Shown: positions 57,031 to 64,000 of the stretch, piece after piece
Position numbering within the stretch: the stretch's first letter is position 1
Layout of the letters: each line of letters opens with the position of its first letter
Source of the DNA: Hermatobates lingyangjiaoensis
Lineage: Eukaryota > Arthropoda > Insecta > Hemiptera > Hermatobatidae
Direction: 5' to 3'
Length of the DNA stretch: 64,000 bases
Assembly (NCBI GenBank): GCA_026182355.1
Contig: JAPFBL010000049.1
Location: forward strand, 2,684,501 to 2,748,500
Notes under the pieces: model-generated
Told to the model about the DNA's origin: nothing
Seen by the model: the letters and a program-made list of their open reading frames with translations, nothing else
The model's database searches: none
Made by a program: the position numbers and the translations under genes

Positions 57031-60000
57031 TATCATAAGATTCAAAGTGATGCTAATGTTACTTACTTTTTTCGATATAGAATGACAGCCATTCTGAAGT
57101 ATCATACTTTCGAATCGTTCACTAATTGTTCTAATCTTATCAATCATGCCAATTACATTTTCATCTCAGTTATCAAAATGTAGCAGGCACATTAAAATAA
57201 ACCAATTAGTTAAATTGATTGTTCGTTATTTCTGATAATTTTGTACTAGTAAAGTTCACACTGGCACACGTTACACTTTAGTAAAGTGCACACTCTAGAT
57301 TATTATAAGTAATTATTGGTATTTCAAAGGATTATAAGTTGCGGTGTGATAATTTTGGAATTGGAAGAAGTTTAACGTATAATGTGTTTATTCAACATGA
57401 AATTGTTGTCAGACTTGAGGGTTGATGAACATCAGACGTTAATTCAGCATGGTCTCCGCTAGAGTTCTCTAGGGTGGGATAGAGCCGCATTCCAGACTAA
57501 TAACCCAGCAAGACCCACATTATTATGCTTTCAGAATCCATCAATCTCTTTTGCTATCCCTAACCCATAGACACTGTATTCATTCATTTCCAAAAATTAA
57601 TATTTTTAAAAGCTTGATATATTCATTTGAGTTATTATTACTAATGATCTTCTATTGTATTTACTTTATTTGGCCGTTGATTGTAGGTATTGTTAATTTA
57701 AGTATCTTGTTTTAAAATGAATCCAGACTACATTATATGATAATATAAAATTATTATTATCATGATACTGATCAAGACTAAATTATTGGTTTGAATTATA
57801 TTTAAACTCACTGACGTGATCCGATTTGGGTAGAATTATTATATGGATAGTGATATAAAATAAATTAAAATGAATTACTGAGATAAAACAAAATCTAACG
57901 TGCGATGCCACACGGCTTTCATTTGCGTCATTATAAATAGGTACATTGAAGAATAAGTTTTAACCATGGAAACATAGCTTGTATAATATTTATTTACTGG
58001 TATATTTACGAATACTTGCCATATATTTGTTTATTATTTGGTATTGACCTAGCAGGAACAAGTAAACCATAAAAATTTGAGGTGTAGAAAGACCGTTATT
58101 GATTGATTGTTCGTTATTCTCGATAGTAGGTTTGCTGAGTAAGTTGAATGTAAACCACTCAAGATTTTTTTATTTAACTAAATATTGCCACTTAAAAGAG
58201 TATACATTACAATGTCATAATTATAGAAATTTCACTTCTTGTATACTAAAATATGACAACATGAAATTGTCAGACCAGAGGGTTGATGAACATAAGATGT
58301 TAAGTCAGAAAAAAATACAACAATAATTACAATAAAATTGACAAAAAATGTTAAAAAAAAAAAAGGAAATGAAATATTTGAATGGACAAAAAATGGGAGA
58401 AATTGGACGAAAGAGGAAATACTTTGACGCAGCCTTTTCGATTACTTCTTTAACTCTTCATATAATCTACTTGCTTCAAGCAAACCCTGCGTAAACAAAT
58501 ATCATGTACCAAATCTTTCATACGTTATTTGAATCGTAGTTTTCAGATTATTGGCATTTACCTGGTTTAACAATATGTAACAGTATATGCATTTTTTATT
58601 AATTTATTGAAGGAAAAATGAATGCCTCTTTGTCAAATTCTTTGACAGCACTAAATAAAATATGATTGTTCATTTATAATACTTCATCAGACAGGTTCCT
58701 TCAGTCAAAAAAAAAAAATGTTCTAAACTCAACATAAAATATAAGCGTAAATAATCGATATCATTTAACTATAATACATAAATGGAAATAGCAGGCAAAC
58801 AGACGTTTGTTGAATCAGTTTGTGGAATATATTGATAGTGTATACTATTAATACGATATATATGAGATGAAATAAAAACTCAAAAGTGCATTGGAGATCT
58901 CATTTTTTCACGCAGAACTCATAAGGACATTATACAGATCCTCAGGGTTCCAGAGAATCCGCTTCTGGTTATACCTAATTTATATAGACTGTTGCTGTCA
59001 TTCTATTAAAGTTGCACTTCATAGTTTATTAACATTCAATGCAGAAATACGAAAAAAACTCATTAGATATAGTTTTTAGCATTGAACAGTTGTTAAAACA
59101 GCGTGATGTTAGTACTGTGTTTAGGAATAGTTGAAAGGAAAGCTTAGTAAAGCATTCTCAGACTAAGCTTTAATAGTGATGGTTATTTAACTGCAATGCT
59201 TTTTAAAGATTTCAGAAATACGTCTGTCAAACTAGTAAGGGGCTGCTAACCAGTGTCAAGTAACGTAAACAAAGTATTATTAGAGAGGAAACATCGAATC
59301 CTTTGTTTCAACATACTCGTCATTTCGTAAACTAGGAACAAGCGAAAAAAATAGTTCACTAAAAGTAAATTCATAATCAAACATATTAAATGAGCATTTA
59401 TTGAAGGTATTTTTGATTGATTAATTAATATTTTTCATGGTTTATGTTAATTTATTTAATATATTGCTGATAAAATATCGTAACAGATAGTTTTAAATCT
59501 TGTCGCATCTAACGGATTTTAGTTTTGTGGAATTTTTTCCATGCCACAGATTCCTACTACTTTTTATACAGGTATATTTTGTAAGCGAGAAATGTGGATA
59601 TAATAAAATTTGAGGTGAGAGTCATTGATTATTGTATCACTCGACTTACAAGCAGTAATGACCTGTCCCTACACATCCAGAGCCGTAATCGAAGTTCAAC
59701 CTTCCCAACCCCCTGAACGCCTAGAGAACCTTATCTCTCCTCTTGACCGCCTTTCACAATATCTCAATAGAAGTAGTACAGGTCATTTAGTATTCTTGAC
59801 CCATAAGTACATATGAGCGAAAAGACGGCTCTTTAACATGGCAGACTAATGTGCTAATTGACAAGACTTACTAGTCCTCTCGCTTACAGTAGGACAATAC
59901 TTCAGCCGTATTGTCCTTTGCCTGGAACTTCTAAGGACGACATTTGCACGGAAATACTTGTTGGTCATTGGCATCAGGTCTTTAGATTTAATTAAGGACA

Positions 60001-60202
60001 TTTTCTCCCTAAATCAATGCGAACAAACCTTTAATGACGATTTTAGAAGGCCCAGTTGAGAATGTGGTCTCTTAACCAGGGAGATAAGCACCCTTTATTA
60101 TCCGTTGGCCTAACCGCTATCCCAGCCATCACTACAGCACTATCTCTTGCTGATAAATCTGTAAACTCCATTGCGAACCAAAAACTAAAAATCCTTTCTT
60201 CC
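57031..60202. other. No recognised gene; R2-edge fragments
   Basis: Fragments resembling R2 edges are near 57245-57300 and 58125-58175 (TGAGTAAGTTGAATGTAAAC then CACTCAAGATT). 59620-60200 is GC-richer on the plus strand, and the frame 59625-59816 contains SRAVIEVQPSQPPERLENL, which I cannot assign. The same GC-richer tract continues after the hAT insertion to about 61560, so it is probably one old element or exon-like region split by it. Confidence 0.45.
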
Positions 60203-60957
60203 TCTAATCCAGTGTTTCTCACACTTTTTTAACTATTGTCCCCCTTAAGACACCATTTGATTTGTCACCGCCCCCTAAAGAATTTAATTGTGTAATATAC
60301 AATATTTTTTAAATTTCAAAATGTATTACATGCAAATAAGTTCTAAGGTGCAGAAATGTTTGATAAACTCAAATGTTTAAATTCATTTTTTTGACAAGAA
60401 TTAAATTTTCACAAACAAGTTTATCAAACGAACTGGAATTTTCAGTGTCAATTGCTTGTCGTGTGAACAGCGTTTTAGAATACCTATCATTCTGTTTATC
60501 ATTGGAACATAATGGTAACATGTAATATCTAGAGATAGGCTTGACTATGTAGAACCCTATCTTTCATTCATTCTTCAGGAATAATGCAATTTTGTACGAG
60601 CCACAAATAACCCTCTTCACTGCACAAAACTTACCTGTGGACTGAAGGTGCTTACTCGGTGATTACATCCAACAAGATGGAAAACAAGAACAGCAGCAGG
60701 TTTTCCTGCGTGCCATACACAATGTCTGCAGTGTAAGTCCTCCTAGTCATAGAACAAGTAGTAAATAGATTTTTTCAACCTATTTATTACTTGAATAACT
60801 ATATGTTCAACCTCTCTTGCATGTTCAAGGCTCTCTTCTGTAAATTCGAAACCTCCATAAAAGGCGGCATTTCCTACCGCCCTTTTGAACTTCTTTAACT
60901 TTTTGAACTTTCTTTATGGGGGCAGTACGGACCACTTTGAGAAACAATGTTCTAATC
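60203..60957. repeat. 8-bp target-site duplication flanking the hAT element
   Basis: Left CTCTAATC (60203-60210) and right TTCTAATC (60950-60957), 7 of 8 identical, directly abut the inverted ends. Eight bp is the duplication length of the hAT superfamily. Confidence 0.75.
60211..60949. mobile_element. Non-autonomous hAT element (739 bp)
   Basis: Inverted ends CAGTGTTTCTCACAC... (left) and, read from the right, CATTGTTTCTCAAAGTGG..., both followed by a CCCCC tract (TTGTCCCCC and CTGCCCCC). The CA(G/T)TGTTTCTCA type end and the 8-bp duplication place it in hAT. No transposase is readable. The interior is AT-rich with a few GC-richer stretches, and internal frames are short. Confidence 0.85.
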
Positions 60958-61560
60958 CATTATTCCTCTTAAACTGCTAAAACCATCCATCAACTATAGG
61001 ACCTCAGTTCTTCCTGCAACACTTTCTTATATCTAAATCCAACACCATTTAAGTTAGACAAAAAACTCTCTTTCAACTGGCAGTCAAGTAGAAAACCAGT
61101 GTTTCCTGGGGGTATATCTCCTAACCTCTCCTCTTATTTCAAGCTTTGGAATCCAATAATAATTTTAAATAGGTTGTCATTGTTATGTTACAAAAACCTT
61201 GATAATAGTAGTGATGACATAGGATCCTAGACAGTGGTTTCAAGCGTGTGTTATCAGCCGCTGAGATACACCCAGAAGTGGTGAACAGAGAATCTCTCTA
61301 TTGGTTTACTGCCCCGGTGATTTATCTTTACCAACTTTTTCAAAAACCAAGGGATGTGTAGCCTACCTGCGTACACACAAGGGGAAAATATCCGGTGAGC
61401 TTTTGATAGGGCTACATTTCTCAAAAAACCCGCCTTATACACATTCAGGTAGTCATTCTATCTTTCAACCAGTCCCTCTCCCACCTACATTGAAAATGTC
61501 TTTTGGGAATACCCTCGTCAAAAACTCAGTCGTATTGACACCCTAATCTTGAAAGGTCTT
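60958..61560. other. GC-richer tract continuing beyond the hAT, unassigned
   Basis: Frames 61301-61546 (+) and 61254-61442 (-) overlap. One of them may be a remnant of the same old element as 59620-60200. No domain is recognisable. Confidence 0.35.
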
Positions 61561-63129
61561 TTGTAAACTGGATAAAGTGACAGAGTGAGACGAAAAATAA
61601 ACGCTAACTCTATTAATATAGTAAAGATAATCGTTATAATAACACTATAGAAACCAGGCCTCAGTATATCTTACATGGTTCATTATCTGGTAGTCTAAAA
61701 AAAAAAAAAAATAAATAACTCATTCATTAAATGCTTTTATAATATAAGCTACATTATGAATTTTTATATGGATATTTTTAGTCTCAAATTTAATGTTTTC
61801 TGTCCCTGGTTTCATGGTAAAAAATAAACAGACGGGTTACGACGGATAGTCATTCCGATATTTCTATTGTTTTTAGAAATTAAAACTCCTTCCTGAACTT
61901 GAGAGAACTAACGTAACTCTCCGAAGTGGTAATAAACTAATTCCCACTACTTCTAATAATCACTACTTCTTGGATGTGATAAGTGATCGAAAAATAGACC
62001 AAGTCCATAACCGTTTAAAATAAACGTTGACGAAGCTTTAAATACCTGAGCCGATGGTATAAACATTATAAAATATGTTATAAAAATGTTTGCAATAGCT
62101 TCTCAGGAAGTAATCGAAAAAATTTTTAAAATAAAGAAAACCCTGGTAAATAGAAAATGAAAGCTAGATAAATGCAGAATTCTACTTAAGTGTTGTTAAG
62201 TGTTTTGGAGTTACCACCGTTCACTTCTGAGGTCTATAATTTTTCGACAATTCCCATTTTTTTACTATTATTGTACATAACTTCATCATTAAATTCATTT
62301 TTTCTTAATCCCATACTATACCGTATGGAATCTTATTATAATAATACTCCCCCAATACATCCCTCATCACCCTAATGATAGGTTTAAAATAAAACCTTAT
62401 ATTAAAACATCCCATCAAAAACAGTAGTATTACAATATTTTAATTTCAATCTGGCATCAATCAAGTCAGGAGACCTGAATGAAATCAACTCATAAAACAC
62501 AAGAACTATTATATCGACTATGGATAGAACACTAGAAAATCATAAATTACGCATCAACCTATGTGAGCACTATATATATACATATATATATATATATGAT
62601 ATTGCACCTCTAGTCCAATTGCTAAATGTTAGTGATTATAATCGCCATATAAATTAGTCCATAGCTAAAATGATTAATTATGAAGTGTTGACTTGTGAGG
62701 AATCGTTGAAAGAATTGCTCATTAAATTTAATAGGTAAGATAATTTTAACATTAGCAATAGCTTGCATAAATTAGTCCCAGTAAAAACCAAATACATAGT
62801 TCCGCCTATATGGATTGTTCTAACTAGCAAAGTAGTTATCTTTCATTGCCCCAATCGTCATTAGTCATTTGCCACTTCTTCTTTGTCTATTACCCTTTTA
62901 GAACATTTTATCCGCCCACTGCCTATTCTCAGATGTTTTAACTGTCTTCTTCCTTGATTCTCTTTTAAATTACTAAGTTGACCTTCATTGATTAAGTTTG
63001 ATATTTTCAGTGATTTATACAGATATTTATTTTTTCGTTATACATCTAATTCATACATTACGTCTGCGAATGTAATAAATTTAAAGAATTTTAATTTATT
63101 AAATTTATAAATTTAATATATGAATTCTT
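61561..63129. other. No recognised gene
   Basis: AT-rich DNA with a short (TA)n near 62570-62597. No gene or element boundary is recognised. Confidence 0.45.
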
Positions 63130-64000
63130 TACTTTTCATACATTGGAGAAACTGAATCCACCCTTAGAAAAATTTCTGTCGGTTTGTCTTCAAAATTTTG
63201 TCACAAGTAACTCAGCCACGATAAGACATACCAAGCTGAAACTTTTACAGAAGATTTGTGTATATCTAACTTAAAATATAGGCTCTGAATTGATTCGAAA
63301 TTCGACGTAGAAGTGAAGTTATGGGCGTTTAAAGCAAAAACGTTTGTAACAAATAAACCCAGCCACCATAAGACAGAGCGAGCTGAAACTTTGACACTAG
63401 ATTTGTGTATGTCTAACTTAAAATATAGGCTCTGAATAGATTGATAATTCAGTACAGAAGCGAAGTTATAAGGCTTTAAGCTGTATTTTCCTAACTTCAC
63501 AGACAAGTTTGTTTTGAAAATACACACGTGTGGCAAGTAGGTATTTTTAGTTGATTTTAATTTCATTGGAGCATATGAATATATTGCGTATTTGACATCA
63601 TTGAAAAGGTGTTTCTCAGAGTTGAGGATGTACTATCTACTAAGAATAAATAATTTCGTGAACGAGCAATTCTCAGCCCTTACTGTGAACAGTCAGGAGA
63701 ATTTATTTCTCCTAGACTGCCTGCTCATGAGTAAAAACTTAGAGTAAGAGCACCAATCATGCTGCGATTTAGTATCAGTAACAAATTTCATGTTACGAAA
63801 CGTGAGTGCCCCAAAACTGTGCAACGGGACACGACTCTGAGTTTGTGCTCTGCACAGATACGCCGGTTTAGGCGCCTTAAGAGAGGCGGACATCATGACT
63901 GGGTGTGGAATGGAGAGTCTGTGTATATACCAAGCATACTATTAATTCCGAGCCACTATCTGTTTCCGTTGAAATGATTGCAAAGTCCTTTCAGAGTCTG
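63130..64000 (+). mobile_element. Helitron copy 4, plus orientation, cut by window edge
   Basis: Begins in the region CTTTTCATACATTGGAGAAAC, corresponding to about 50 bases inside the 5' end of the other copies; the TC end itself is not clear here. It carries two 147-bp units in tandem (about 63200-63490), as in copy 1, and the helicase remnant from about 63580. The 3' hairpin and CTAG lie outside the window. Orientation is opposite to copies 1-3. Confidence 0.8.
63580..64000 (+). pseudogene. Helitron RepHel helicase fragment, cut by window edge
   Basis: Plus-strand NVSAPKLCNGTRL (63808-63846) is the clearest example in the window of the helicase 'PKLCNGTR' block. It is followed, after a stop and a frameshift, by HHDWVWNGESVYIP (63890 onward) and LIPSHYLFPLK, the region just before 'FAMTINKSQG'. 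The rest of the C-terminus lies beyond the window. Confidence 0.85.

Noticed and set aside
1..64000. tRNA, rRNA, CRISPR arrays
   Set aside because: No tRNA T-loop (GGTTCGANNCC) with matching arms, no rRNA-like conserved blocks and no regularly spaced direct repeats with unique spacers were seen. The only regular array is the 33-bp minisatellite, which has no spacers.

Overview
This window is AT-rich, repeat-dominated DNA from a eukaryotic nuclear genome, most likely an arthropod and possibly a crustacean (the last point is a guess). There are no bacterial operons, and most open frames are short and stop-bounded. The one convincing host gene is a large 5' coding exon (30375-31320, + strand) of a methuselah-like class B G-protein coupled receptor. 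It encodes a signal peptide, a Cys-rich ectodomain and the first two membrane helices, and ends at a consensus splice donor. I could not find the next exon in the remaining 32.7 kb. The family assignment comes from reading the protein by eye.

Almost everything else recognisable is mobile-element debris. (1) Helitrons: three complete short copies (15071-16396, 23355-24330, 55878-57030, all minus strand), one copy cut by the right window edge (63130-64000, plus) and one 5' stub (37755-37870). They show the expected ends (5'-TC, a 3' hairpin followed by CTAG, insertion between A and T) and carry decayed 3' ends of a RepHel-type Pif1 helicase. (2) Penelope-like element (PLE) remnants: two decayed reverse transcriptases (18131-18660 and 42495-42895) and many terminal-repeat fragments, often head to head and beside (TA)n arrays. 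(3) Two decayed LINE ORF2 fragments of R1/Jockey type (9425-9990 and 20930-21900, minus). (4) A 739-bp non-autonomous hAT element with an 8-bp target duplication (60211-60949). (5) A roughly 2-kb repeat family of unknown class, called R2 here (unrelated to the R2 retrotransposon), with palindromic TTTACTATAAGTAAA ends (3988-6009, 23283-25621, 26985-28992), nested with Helitron, R5 and hairpin insertions.

The most interesting signal is in the long hairpin repeats called family A (near 1.0-1.4 kb, 27.4-27.7 kb and 41.4-41.6 kb). Each arm, read outward from the hairpin centre, fits a minimal hammerhead ribozyme: stem I GACU/AGUC, core CUGANGA, stem II ACCG...CGGU, GAAA, a self-complementary AGAUCU for stem III, then U as the cleavage nucleotide. 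One copy shows a compensatory pair change in stem I. Other, sequence-unrelated terminal repeats (families C and D) have the same layout in a more decayed form. Hammerheads with weak or palindromic stem III are known from Penelope-like elements, so the ribozyme class is not new. The head-to-head dual-strand arrangement and the variety of families in one window deserve checking.

I saw no rRNA, tRNA, CRISPR array or second convincing host gene. Stretches without a call are low-complexity AT-rich DNA.
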